Assembly: GCF_020404745.1 (NCBI RefSeq)
Contig: NZ_JAIZAP010000014.1
Location: forward strand, 1-64,000
DNA length: 64,000 nucleotides
Direction: 5' to 3'
Origin: Aquibacillus saliphilus
GTDB taxonomy: Bacteria; Bacillota; Bacilli; Bacillales; Amphibacillaceae
Numbering within the stretch: the first letter of the stretch is position 1; the number at the start of each line of letters is the position of its first letter. Of this stretch, positions 55,560 through 63,433 are shown piece after piece. Made by a program: the position numbers and the translations under genes. The notes under the pieces are model-generated. The model had not been told where the DNA came from, did not search any database, and worked only from the letters and a program-made list of their open reading frames with translations.

Positions 55560-56011
55560 TATGTTTTCATCCTTTAGCTATTGAACTATTATATAAATTT
55601 AAAATAAGGGCGTAAGATAGGTTTCCATATTAGGTTCATCCTAATCAATCATATGGATACTTACAATGGAAATGGTACTGTGAGTTTCTTCATTCATTAT
55701 TAATAATGTAAGGGGACTTTGTCACTTATTTTGCTTATAAAATTCACTTAATTACTGCTGCAGAAGGTATAAATAGGTTAGTTAAGAATTAGTTGCAGAT
55801 TTAACACCAATTCTCACTCATTTAACATGAGTGGACAAATTTATGTGCCATTGCTAAATGGAGCGCTAAACCATTGTTGTTTGGATTAGATTTATCTAGT
55901 ATAACTGCATATAAATTGTGAATTATAAAAGGGCGCAACCTTGAATCAAAAGGTTTACGCCCTTTTAGGGGCAATTCTTTAATTTGAAAGGTGACCAATG
56001 TACTTACTTAA
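55560..56011. other. Intergenic region with terminator
   Basis: Apart from the terminator at 55926-55968 no gene or motif is seen. The promoter of the transferase-selD unit should lie near the left end. Confidence 0.4.
55926..55970. terminator. Terminator downstream of the TetR-type gene
   Basis: AAAAGGGCG and CGCCCTTTT form the base stem and ACCTT with AAGGT an upper stem. On the minus strand TTTTATAATT follows. It lies about 40 bp past the regulator gene. Confidence 0.8.
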
Positions 56012-56614
56012 TTAATTGTAGTTACAGATCCTTCGTAAATATTCTCTGATTTCTTTTTCAATAACGACATCGTTGTATAAACCGGGGTAAATGACAGATT
56101 CAAATACTAAGCCGTGGATGAATATAGTTAGCGAATTTGCGCTGTCTTCAATATTTATGGAATTTTTAATATACCCTTTTGTATGAAGCATCCTTAATAC
56201 ATCCTTTGCAAAATTAAGGTTTACTTCTCGAGATTTATCCTTCGTCTCGTGGTATTCCGGGTTCATCGTTGCCATTATTGAAAATTTCATCCAAATATCA
56301 TTTTCCATTCTTTCTTCTTCTGTATTAGCTTGAACAATTTGTTTTATCATACGAATTGCGTTTTCAAATTCACCCTGAGTCTCCTGTACGACCTTTTGCA
56401 TTCTCTCCTCAAATCTTTGATAGATAACATCCATGGCGACCATATATACGTCTTTTTGTTTTGGGAAAAAGTATTGAACAGAACCTAAAGATAAGCCTGC
56501 TTCTTTGGCAATTTCGCGTGAAGTCGCTTTTTCAAAACCCGAATGGTGAATAATGCGAAACATCGCTTCTACAATTTGATTTTTTCTTTCATCATGATTT
56601 ATTTTTTTAGGCAT
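56012..56614 (-). CDS. TetR/AcrR-family regulator
   Basis: A 200-residue repressor. The N-terminal helix-turn-helix is ATSREIAKEAGLSLGSVQYFF (residues ~29-48, shown to the phenylalanines), followed by an all-helical ligand-binding domain. It is divergent from the small membrane exporter gene, with 84 bp between, which holds a perfect palindrome. It probably represses that gene and itself. ATG follows AAAGGAGTTATCCT. The ligand is unknown. Confidence 0.85.
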   Translation of the reverse strand: MPKKINHDERKNQIVEAMFRIIHHSGFEKATSREIAKEAGLSLGSVQYFFPKQKDVYMVAMDVIYQRFEERMQKVVQETQGEFENAIRMIKQIVQANTEEERMENDIWMKFSIMATMNPEYHETKDKSREVNLNFAKDVLRMLHTKGYIKNSINIEDSANSLTIFIHGLVFESVIYPGLYNDVVIEKEIREYLRRICNYN

Positions 56615-56659
56615 AGGATAACTCCTTTGATTTTTTAAGTCAGTTGTATTACAATGTAA

Positions 56660-56677
56660 TTAAGTCGATTGACTTAA
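56660..56677. promoter_or_regulatory. Palindromic operator candidate for the TetR-type regulator
   Basis: TTAAGTC GATT GACTTAA is a perfect 7+7 palindrome. A further half-site TTAAGTCA lies at 56635-56642. It sits 22 bp before the exporter start codon. Confidence 0.65.
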
Positions 56678-56698
56678 TAAAAGGGAGGAGGTATTTAT

Positions 56699-57175
56699 AT
56701 GGAAAATCTTTTTCTTCAGTGTCTATTTGTATTTTTTGTAAGTATGGTTCCTTTCCTTGAAGTGTTTTTAACTGTTCCAACGGCAATCATCGCCTTTAAC
56801 TTTCCGCCTCTTGTGGCATTAAGCTTAGCTATTCTCGGGAATGCAGTTAGTGTTTTTTTATTTATGTTTTTTGGAGCTGAAATTAACAAACTCTTTAATA
56901 CAATATATAATAAATTTCGAAAGAGGGACAATACGCCCAAGAAAATTAATCCTCGAATAAAAAGGACCTTCGACCGTTTTGGAGCAATTGGAGTCTGTTT
57001 TTTATCATCTATTTTGTTTAGTAGCCAAATAGGTGCTGGTGCAATAACAACTCTTGGGGCCTCAAGAAGTCAAGTGTTTATTTGGACAAATCTAGGAGCT
57101 AGTGCAGTAGCGGTAGTGATGGCAACATTATCTGTAGTGGCAGAAGGATTAGTTTCATCATTAGTGAATTTATAG
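56699..57175 (+). CDS. Small multi-drug export family membrane protein (PF06695 type)
   Basis: A 158-residue protein with about four membrane segments and a charged cytoplasmic loop near residues 70-90 (KFRKRDNTPKKINPRIKR). MVPFLEVFLTVPTAI and IGAGAITTLGASRSQVF match the family called putative small multi-drug export protein. The divergent TetR-type gene supports an inducible efflux role, but the family is poorly studied. Strong ribosome site AAGGGAGGAGG. Confidence 0.75.
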   Translation: MENLFLQCLFVFFVSMVPFLEVFLTVPTAIIAFNFPPLVALSLAILGNAVSVFLFMFFGAEINKLFNTIYNKFRKRDNTPKKINPRIKRTFDRFGAIGVCFLSSILFSSQIGAGAITTLGASRSQVFIWTNLGASAVAVVMATLSVVAEGLVSSLVNL

Positions 57176-57290
57176 TGAATTATAAAAGATAAATTTGGTT
57201 GAAACAACCCTAAGCCTACATTTATTATTTTCATATCAACACTTAAAAGGATATAATTTTAATCTTGGCGCGCTCCAATTTAGGTTAACA

Positions 57291-57374
57291 ATGTATTCTT
57301 TATCAGACGAGCAATTGTTTGATAGTTTTAATAAGGCATTGGAGTTACATTTGGATAATTGGAAAAAGAAATAA
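57291..57374 (+). CDS. Sda-like mini-protein, possibly truncated (27 aa)
   Basis: ATG at 57291 encodes 27 residues beginning MYSLSDEQLFDSFNKALELH. This parallels the start of the sporulation checkpoint protein Sda ([20 protein letters not shown], from memory), which inhibits sporulation histidine kinases. The second helix of Sda is missing because a stop follows the KKK residues, so it is either a truncated or a divergent version. The ribosome site is weak (TAGG). Confidence 0.4.
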   Translation: MYSLSDEQLFDSFNKALELHLDNWKKK

Positions 57375-57499
57375 ACAAAAGAAACTCATACAAAATTAGT
57401 TAGCTCAAAAGTTCTTAATATGTACGATTTACACTGTAAATCATTTTCTTCATTAATATATGAAGCAATTCACTTAAATTAGCATTAACTTTTATGTTA

Positions 57500-57536
57500 A
57501 AACGCTCAAGAATTACATTCTGAGCGTTTTTTTTGC
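57500..57536 (+). terminator. Intrinsic terminator
   Basis: AAACGCTCA and TGAGCGTTT pair over 9 bp around a 12-base loop, followed by TTTTT. Confidence 0.85.
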
Positions 57537-57810
57537 TATTTGTATTATAATTTCCTGTTTAAAACGCATGCAGATAGTGTGTTATTTAATATAATATTAG
57601 CATTTTCTCTCCCATAACTGAATCCGATACTTTTTGAGCAAGATTCTTCTTTTAAGTGTTGATTTTTAGATTGGAGGGGTGGGGTTATTCTAATTTAAGA
57701 ATTTAAAAATCATACGAAGAAGATAGAACAGACTAACTCTCCTAATCCTACCTCTATCATATCCCCACCAAACGCTAAATGGAGGGATTTGATGCGTTCT
57801 AACTATAAAT

Positions 57811-57855
57811 GAAAAAGATCCCGCATTTTCATTTAAGAAGTTGCGGGATCTATGT
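57811..57855 (-). terminator. Terminator of the selenocysteine tRNA
   Basis: On the minus strand AGATCCCGCA and TGCGGGATCT pair over 10 bp and are followed by TTTTCATTT. It lies about 30 bp past the tRNA 3' end. Confidence 0.8.
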
Positions 57856-57883
57856 ATGAGTTAGTAATAGTTTAGTTTAATAT

Positions 57884-57980
57884 TGGCGGGACTGTGTGGG
57901 AATCGAACCCACCGAACCTGGCACGCAGGTTCCTCAGGGTTTTGAAGACCCAGGGGGACACCAGTCACCCATCCAATCCC
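57884..57980 (-). tRNA. selC: tRNA-Sec (anticodon UCA)
   Basis: A 97-nt tRNA with encoded CCA (TGG at 57884-57886 on the plus strand). The acceptor pairs 5' GGGATTGG with 3' ACAGTCCC (the eighth pair G-A is not Watson-Crick), discriminator G. The anticodon arm is TGGGT, loop CTTCAAA, ACCC(T), giving anticodon TCA. The long variable arm has AACCTG and CAGGTT, and the T-arm is GTGGG TTCGATT CCCAC. These are the features of selenocysteine tRNA. selB lies on the opposite strand 0.5 kb away. Confidence 0.95.
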
Positions 57981-58142
57981 ATTAAATACTTTAAGATAAT
58001 TGCTCATATGTTTAAGACGTCTACTAGTTTATAACGAAATGTTGTCATGCGCAAGACAGAAGCATCTGGAAAAATCAGTAATAAATGATTTATTGTTTTT
58101 TCCGTCATACTAAATAGAGATTATGAAAAGAGGTGAAATAAA

Positions 58143-58304
58143 TTGGGTAGAGATGAACACAGACATCCTAAAGGTAAGAATAAAACCAAACTGCAACAAA
58201 CACCTGATTATGCAAAAGGTGCAGTCGGTGTCGATATGGAAATGGCTAAACACCCAGAAGTACAATTTGGAGTTGCAGACGAAGAAAATCGAAAACAAGA
58301 ATAA
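58143..58304 (+). CDS. YfhD-like small protein (53 aa)
   Basis: TTG at 58143 behind AAGAGGTGAAATAAA. It encodes 53 hydrophilic residues starting MGRDEHRHPKGKNKTKLQQT and continuing PDYAKGAVGVDMEMAKHPEV. The glycine-arginine start, the lysine/asparagine run and the PD/PE segments resemble the YfhD family of Bacillus (from memory). A longer frame overlapping in another phase (58123-58317) is not the gene. A terminator follows. Confidence 0.6.
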   Translation: MGRDEHRHPKGKNKTKLQQTPDYAKGAVGVDMEMAKHPEVQFGVADEENRKQE

Positions 58305-58319
58305 TATAAATGTTTGACG

Positions 58320-58380
58320 AAGCGATTTATCAGTAGTAGCTATTAGTGCTACTTATTGATGAATCGCTTGTTTTAATTTT
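58320..58380 (+). terminator. Intrinsic terminator
   Basis: AAGCGATTTATCA with GTAGTAGC faces GTGCTACTTATTGATGAATC and GCTTG, giving a long imperfect stem, followed by TTTTAATTTTA. Confidence 0.75.
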
Positions 58381-58465
58381 ATGTTTATAAACCATCATGC
58401 TTGAATCAGCAGCCAGCTAAGATTAAAGTGAAAGTATCAAGATATCATGAAGGCAGGTTAATGGT

Positions 58466-60364
58466 ATGGAATCAACTTATTATACAATTGGTATGGCTGG
58501 ACATATTGATCACGGCAAAACAACGTTAACAAAAGCACTAACGAACGTTGAAACAGATCGGTTAAAAGAAGAAATGGAACGAAATATTTCAATTGAAGTA
58601 GGTTATGCTCCTTTACATACAGAAGACGGGACGCATGTATCGATTGTCGATGTCCCAGGACACGAACGTTTTATTCGGCAAATGATTGCTGGTGTCGCCG
58701 GAATTGACTTAGTTGTACTAGTAGTTGCTGCTGATGAGGGTGTTATGCCGCAAACAGAGGAGCATTTGGAGATTCTCGAATTTCTAGGAGTTAAACGGTG
58801 TATTGTCGCAATTACCAAAGTGGATCGTGTAGATGAGGAAATGTTAGAAATCGTTACCCTTGATATTAGTGAGACACTTTCAAAGACATCGTTTGATAAT
58901 TCATCCATGATTTATGTTGATAGTGTCTCGGGAAAAGGAGTCGATCAATTAAAAGAAACTATTTACCGAGAGTTGCAGTCTGTTGAGTATCGTGATCGTT
59001 ACGGATCTTTTCGATTACCAATTGATCAGGTATTTACTGTTCAGGGTCAAGGGACGATTGTGAGAGGGACGGTTTATGAGGGTGTTGTTATGAGTGGAAG
59101 TCAGCTTTTTGTTCTTCCTTCAAATAAAAAAGTTAAGGCTAGAAACATTCAAGTACACCACCAGGACACTGAAGAGGCGCGAGCAGGACAACGGGCCGCG
59201 ATTAACATAAGTGGAATTGAAAGAGATGAAATTAAACGGGGGGATGTACTCGTCGCCTCGGATCACTTTATTGTTACGGACACTGTTGATGTCGCTTTAC
59301 GATTTGTTGGTGATCTAAGGACAGCAGTAAAACAACGTGCACCGGTAAAACTACATGTTGGAACGTCCGAAGTCATGGGCAGAATTGTCTTTTTTGACCG
59401 CAATTTGGTACTAGATACGGATGAAGAAGTGTTGTGCCAAATAAGGTTAAATAATCAGATTGTTGTCAGGCGTGGAGATCGTTTTATTTTGAGGAGGCCA
59501 ACTCCAGTTGAAACAATAGGAGGGGGTTGGATAATCGATCCGAAAGGGAATAAATATCGTTTTGGTGAGGAAACGATTATAATGTTGGATAAAAAGAAAG
59601 AAGGAACGCCTGAAGACTTAGTTAAGGATGTTCTGAAAACAGATATGGTCGTTAACTTAGCTCAGATAATACAGGCGACATCACTAGACCCCGAACAAGT
59701 GCTTACACTCGTTAACAATGCAATAACAGAAAATGAAATGGTTCAACTTCCGAGTGAGAAATACGCACTTGCGTCAGAAGTAGCTAAAATTAAAGATAAA
59801 ATAGTCAATCAATTATCTGATTATCATCAACAATTTCCGATGCGTCAGGGTATCGATAAAGCGGAATTGATTCAGTCGTTAAAATCTGATTTTCCTAAAA
59901 AATTGATTGAATTCACGGTTCAACAGCTTGTTGATAAGAGAATATTAAATCAGACTGGTAAGTATGTATCGGATATTCATTTTGATCCCCATCTTCCCAA
60001 ACGCTGGAAAGTTCGAATGGAAGAAGTAATTACGAGGCTAAAAGAGGATGGGATTGCAGTTAAAAAGTGGGAAGATTATTTAACGAACACACCTTTCTCA
60101 AAGGATGAAGCGGTTGAATTAAGGACTTATTTACTTCAAATGAATCAGGCTTATCGATTAACGGATGACATGCTTGTACACAAACAAGCTTTTGATCATG
60201 CAATAAAACAATTGCGAAGTAAAACTGGAAAGTCGTTTGATTTAAAAGAAGCAAAGGATATTTGGGAGGTTTCACGTAAATATCTAATTCCATCGCTTGA
60301 ATTACTGGATCAATTAAGCTTGACGGAAAGAATTGAGGGAGAAAGACGATGGGTCGAGGAGTAG
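58466..60364 (+). CDS. selB: Selenocysteine-specific elongation factor SelB
   Basis: A 632-residue translation factor that brings Sec-tRNA to UGA codons with a SECIS. GTPase motifs: GMAGHIDHGKTTLTKAL (G1), IVDVPGHERFIRQM (G3), AITKVDRV (G4 variant). Domains 2 and 3 follow to about residue 370, and the C-terminal 260 residues form winged-helix modules that bind SECIS RNA. The length is normal for SelB. ATG is preceded by AGGCAGG. The tRNA-Sec gene lies upstream on the other strand, and the SelW-like gene follows 74 bp downstream. Confidence 0.96.
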   Translation: MESTYYTIGMAGHIDHGKTTLTKALTNVETDRLKEEMERNISIEVGYAPLHTEDGTHVSIVDVPGHERFIRQMIAGVAGIDLVVLVVAADEGVMPQTEEHLEILEFLGVKRCIVAITKVDRVDEEMLEIVTLDISETLSKTSFDNSSMIYVDSVSGKGVDQLKETIYRELQSVEYRDRYGSFRLPIDQVFTVQGQGTIVRGTVYEGVVMSGSQLFVLPSNKKVKARNIQVHHQDTEEARAGQRAAINISGIERDEIKRGDVLVASDHFIVTDTVDVALRFVGDLRTAVKQRAPVKLHVGTSEVMGRIVFFDRNLVLDTDEEVLCQIRLNNQIVVRRGDRFILRRPTPVETIGGGWIIDPKGNKYRFGEETIIMLDKKKEGTPEDLVKDVLKTDMVVNLAQIIQATSLDPEQVLTLVNNAITENEMVQLPSEKYALASEVAKIKDKIVNQLSDYHQQFPMRQGIDKAELIQSLKSDFPKKLIEFTVQQLVDKRILNQTGKYVSDIHFDPHLPKRWKVRMEEVITRLKEDGIAVKKWEDYLTNTPFSKDEAVELRTYLLQMNQAYRLTDDMLVHKQAFDHAIKQLRSKTGKSFDLKEAKDIWEVSRKYLIPSLELLDQLSLTERIEGERRWVEE

Positions 60365-60438
60365 AGACTCTAATCTGTAACTTTTAATGTTAGTCTAACT
60401 TTTTTGAATAATAGAGAGTGAAATGGAGGATGATTCTT

Positions 60439-60678
60439 ATGAATTTTTCAGTGGCGATAGAATTTTGTATGCAGTGAAATTACGCACCAAAAGCCGCAAG
60501 TTTTGCGGAACAATTATTTACCCATTACCGAACTAGTATTACGTCGTTGGAGCTCATCCCAAGCTCTGGTGGCGCATTTGAAATCACTGTAAATGGTGAG
60601 AAGGTTTATTCTAAATTAGAGACAAGAAAATATCCGCTAGTTGAGGATATTATAGAGAAAATAGACAAACAAGCTTAA
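60439..60678 (+). CDS. SelW/Rdx-family selenoprotein
   Basis: A 79-residue protein when the in-frame TGA at 60475-60477 is read as selenocysteine 13. The redox motif CMQU (Cys10, Sec13) sits after the first beta strand (FSVAIEF), as in the SelW/SelT/SelH fold, whose vertebrate SelW has the same Cys10/Sec13 positions. The rest (LELIPSSGGAFEITVNGEK, then KLETRKYPLVEDIIEKI) fits the Rdx domain. ATG is behind AAATGGAGGATGATTCTT. A SECIS-like hairpin follows the TGA. It is probably a thiol redox protein, co-transcribed with selB. Confidence 0.9.
60494..60508 (+). promoter_or_regulatory. SECIS-like hairpin of the SelW-like gene
   Basis: CCGCAA, loop GTT, TTGCGG: a perfect 6-bp stem. The loop starts 25 bases after the first base of the TGA and begins with G, like the selD and thioredoxin hairpins. 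Confidence 0.7.
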
Positions 60679-60989
60679 TAATAGCAAAATATCGCTTAGG
60701 GAATTTCCTAATGGGGTCACCTGTAAGGTGCAAAACAGTAATTGGTAAGTTGAATCTCGCATAATTTCATTAATTTCACCATTAAATTCACAGTAAAAAG
60801 TGGCTTGGAGAAAAATTCAAGCCACTTTTCTTTCTGATTTCTGTTGTTAAACTAAAGTCCGTACTTTAATAAACCTGTAAAATGTTAAATTTAGAAAGAG
60901 CAATAGCAATTTCAGCCTAAATACGATTGTCCTTCCTGATCAGTTAGGTACGTCTTTTGAGACAACAAGAAAAGCTATAACCCTCTATT
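60679..60989. other. Intergenic region with terminator
   Basis: Only the terminator at 60795-60834 is recognised. No gene is seen. Confidence 0.4.
60795..60834. terminator. Intrinsic terminator after the SelW-like gene
   Basis: AAAAGTGGCTTG and CAAGCCACTTTT pair over 12 bp around a 10-base loop, followed by CTTTC; the A-run on the left would serve the opposite gene. Confidence 0.8.
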
Positions 60990-61235
60990 TTATGCTGTAA
61001 AGGTTAGGAAGACCGAAATAATTGCAAAACAAAGTAATCCCCACATTACAACTATTTTACCTATGTCACTTTTAAAATATAAGTAAACCAACCCCACATA
61101 AATAAATGTAGCTATAGAAAAAAATACGATGCCAGATAGTAACTTTTCGCTTGTGTAATTACCGAAGACAAAATGTAAAATCAGTATAGGATACGATATG
61201 ATAGCAATCAGATAGTGCAGTTTTTTTATTTCCAC
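60990..61235 (-). CDS. Small three-helix membrane protein (81 aa)
   Basis: GTG behind GGGAGGAATTAG. The 81 residues hold three hydrophobic segments (about 8-24, 33-53 and 61-80) with a short charged loop (YFKSDIGK). Family not recognised. It converges with the SelW-like gene and has no clear partner. Confidence 0.6.
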   Translation of the reverse strand: MEIKKLHYLIAIISYPILILHFVFGNYTSEKLLSGIVFFSIATFIYVGLVYLYFKSDIGKIVVMWGLLCFAIISVFLTFTA

Positions 61236-61436
61236 CTAATTCCTCCCTGTAAAGGTTGTTGTTATTATCTACGATTAAAATAGGTTAAAGATACAAACAA
61301 TATAGTTATTCTTACTCAACTAAAGGCAAATTACTCGAACTTAACTTTTTTAATTGAAATTCGCTCAAATACTCTGGACATACAAAACGTTCTTTTGTAA
61401 ATAATGAGATTGTTTAATAAAGAAGGAGGGCTTGTA

Positions 61437-61595
61437 ATGCAACAAGAAAAAAACGTTAAAAGGAATGTGGATTCTATTATGAAACCAGAATTCGCAGGAA
61501 CTAATGCACGAAAAGTAAAAAAAGAAATTCAAAAAGATGTCAGCGAAGGACAAGGTGCAATGACTTCCCGAGAGGCAGGCGGAATGCAAGATTAA
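61437..61595 (+). CDS. Small hydrophilic protein, possible spore protein (52 aa)
   Basis: ATG at 61437 behind AAGAAGGAGGGCTTGTA. 52 residues, no Cys or Trp: VDSIMKPEFAGTNARKVKKE and QKDVSEGQGAMTSREAGGMQ. The segment FAGTNARKVKKEI and the glycine/glutamine content recall gamma-type small acid-soluble spore proteins, but the repeats typical of those are absent, so this is only a suggestion. The 11 codons before this ATG are unlikely to be translated because the ribosome site lies within them. Confidence 0.6.
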   Translation: MQQEKNVKRNVDSIMKPEFAGTNARKVKKEIQKDVSEGQGAMTSREAGGMQD

Positions 61596-61625
61596 AAAAC
61601 CACCCTGAGTGGTTTTTATTTTTTG
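61593..61625 (+). terminator. Intrinsic terminator
   Basis: AAAACCAC and GTGGTTTT form an 8-bp stem with a 5-base loop (CCTGA), followed by TATTTTTTG. Confidence 0.85.
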
Positions 61626-61683
61626 ATTCAATTGCAATTTGTGCTTAAGTACAGACAAAATAGAACCGCCTTTTAAAGCTAGT

Positions 61684-62211
61684 TCAATAAGGGTTTCTTT
61701 TTAAAGCCCAATTTTTTGCTTTTTCAACTAATTGATTAACAAACTCTTGTTTCTCAGATTGATACTTATGATGATCATCAGGAAACTGTTTTGCTAATTT
61801 TGTTTTTAAGTCCCCATACCTTTTTGCATCCTCAGGATGTTTAATTAAAAAGTCTTTAAAATCCAAGTGTGTTTTTATACTTTCATTACCTACTTGAAAG
61901 ATATGTACATGATGGGTTCTATTTTCCTTCCCCTTTGGAAAGTACCTTCTTCCTATAATTCCATTCTCACCTTGTGGTTGATACCCATATTCACCTAATA
62001 CTTGATTATATAAATCAACTTTTTCAATATCTTTAACAACAATCAAAATATCTATTATAGGTTTTGCGTAACCTATTGCTGGTATAGACGTACTTCCAAT
62101 GTGAAAAATATCAACCAATTGTTCATTAAATATTTTTTTAAGTATTTCTTCTTCCCGACTATACGTTTTATCCCATTCTTCAGTCCAAGGAAGTATTTTG
62201 GTCTTTCTCAT
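61684..62211 (-). CDS. GrpB family protein (UPF0157, nucleotidyltransferase fold)
   Basis: A 175-residue protein of the GrpB/UPF0157 family: DIFHIGSTSIPAIGYAKPII and DILIVVKDIEK form the GS...D-x-D-like nucleotidyltransferase core, HHVHIFQVG and LDFKDFLIKHPEDAKRYGDL complete the family pattern. Members are linked to CoaE-like fusions and antibiotic-type nucleotidyltransferases, but the reaction is not established. ATG lies behind GGGGATAAACGCG. Confidence 0.85.
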   Translation of the reverse strand: MRKTKILPWTEEWDKTYSREEEILKKIFNEQLVDIFHIGSTSIPAIGYAKPIIDILIVVKDIEKVDLYNQVLGEYGYQPQGENGIIGRRYFPKGKENRTHHVHIFQVGNESIKTHLDFKDFLIKHPEDAKRYGDLKTKLAKQFPDDHHKYQSEKQEFVNQLVEKAKNWALKRNPY

Positions 62212-62285
62212 CGCGTTTATCCCCTTAGTTATTTAATTTTAATAATTCATTTCGGTTAATTCTCTGATTGAAGTAATCCGTTGTT

Positions 62286-62594
62286 TTAGCACACTGTTAG
62301 GTTTACAACGCCCAATATAAACGGTGAAATAATGAGTATTATAGAAGTGAAAATAAGTGTAAGGGAAACATTCTTCGACAATTTCTTTTTACCGTTTCCT
62401 TTATACCAACCGGAGAATTGTAATTTGTTTCTATATAATATAAAAAGTAAAACTAGTATTGCTAGTGCACCGAACCACGAATAAGATTCAGTTGTTTCAT
62501 TGATTGTATAAATATTTCCTATAATAGCCCAACCTAAGCCGCCAAGAAGCCCAAAGATAATAATTATACGAAGCAATTCTAATAATGTTCGCAT
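62286..62594 (-). CDS. Small membrane protein (102 aa)
   Basis: A 102-residue protein with three hydrophobic segments (about 6-26, 38-55 and 75-98) and a basic cytoplasmic stretch (YRNKLQFSGWYKGNGKKKL). I place the start at ATG 62594, with GGGCGGTG upstream; a GTG four codons earlier overlaps that site. Function unknown. It lies downstream of another small membrane-anchored protein gene on the same strand, 81 bp apart. Confidence 0.6.
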   Translation of the reverse strand: MRTLLELLRIIIIFGLLGGLGWAIIGNIYTINETTESYSWFGALAILVLLFILYRNKLQFSGWYKGNGKKKLSKNVSLTLIFTSIILIISPFILGVVNLTVC

Positions 62595-62675
62595 TCTTTT
62601 ACACACCGCCCTTAACTGATTTATTGCACTTCTGAATTGAACGCATTAGGAATTTTCTTGAGTGGTTTTAATTAA

Positions 62676-63284
62676 TTATGGATGGAGTGATTGGTATTTG
62701 TTGCTGTAGATTGGACTTAACATAAAGTGTTTTCCTTCTCTACTATCCAGATTTTGCATAGTAAAACCACTATTACCTATTTCTAAACGAACAGCATTTA
62801 GTGTGTTTATTTTTTGGTCTAATTCAACTGTAAATGTAACTTTCATTTCATTCATATCATCGGTCATATTAGACATTTCCATTTGTTGCACTTGATATTG
62901 TGAGCTGTTAATTGTGATTGTCATGGTGTCCATATCTAAATCGGATTGATCACCTGTGAAGGTTCCCGAATTAGTTATATTTGAGTTATCTTTGTTGTAC
63001 GGGAATGAGAAAAAGTGATCTACTTTCCCTAATCTTAATTGCCAGTCAAAAGAAATCCAATTTGCTTCGAAATACCAAGGCATGTTCAATTCCACTGTTT
63101 CCCCAAAGCTATCTTTGTTTCGGAAAGGAAAATGTCCAATATCGGTAATTTGATAGGATGAATCATTTATCTCAATAGTTTTATTTACTGAATAGGTTTC
63201 AAATTTCAAAAAGTGATGATAACCGAATACCAATAAGATAGAGACGATAACTGCAAGACACACCAGTAAAGTCTTCTTTAACAT
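62676..63284 (-). CDS. Membrane-anchored protein of unknown function (202 aa)
   Basis: A 202-residue protein with one N-terminal membrane helix (LLVCLAVIVSILLVFGYHHF) and an extracellular beta-rich domain with many Asn, Ser and Thr residues. No catalytic motif is visible. The signal has no lipobox, so it is probably an uncleaved anchor. ATG follows AAAAAAAGGAGGCTAACG. It is divergent from selA. Confidence 0.6.
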   Translation of the reverse strand: MLKKTLLVCLAVIVSILLVFGYHHFLKFETYSVNKTIEINDSSYQITDIGHFPFRNKDSFGETVELNMPWYFEANWISFDWQLRLGKVDHFFSFPYNKDNSNITNSGTFTGDQSDLDMDTMTITINSSQYQVQQMEMSNMTDDMNEMKVTFTVELDQKINTLNAVRLEIGNSGFTMQNLDSREGKHFMLSPIYSNKYQSLHP

Positions 63285-63433
63285 CGTTAGCCTCCTTTTT
63301 TTTGAGGAAGTACTATGTTATCTAAGTCTAACACAAATATTAATCCGATTATCATGGAAACACCGAGTTTCATTGTTTGGTGTTACTAGCTCTAACACTT
63401 ATAATAGAGGTGTATTTGTAGGGAGGTAAGATT

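Larger units (their letters stand above)
57375..57883. other. Intergenic region with two terminators
   Basis: Apart from the hairpins at 57500-57536 and 57811-57855 I see no gene. Short frames here lack ribosome sites. Confidence 0.4.

Noticed and set aside
58123-58317. 64-codon frame overlapping the YfhD-like gene
   Set aside because: Different phase, with the ribosome site of the YfhD-like gene inside it; the 53-residue TTG-started frame looks like real protein.
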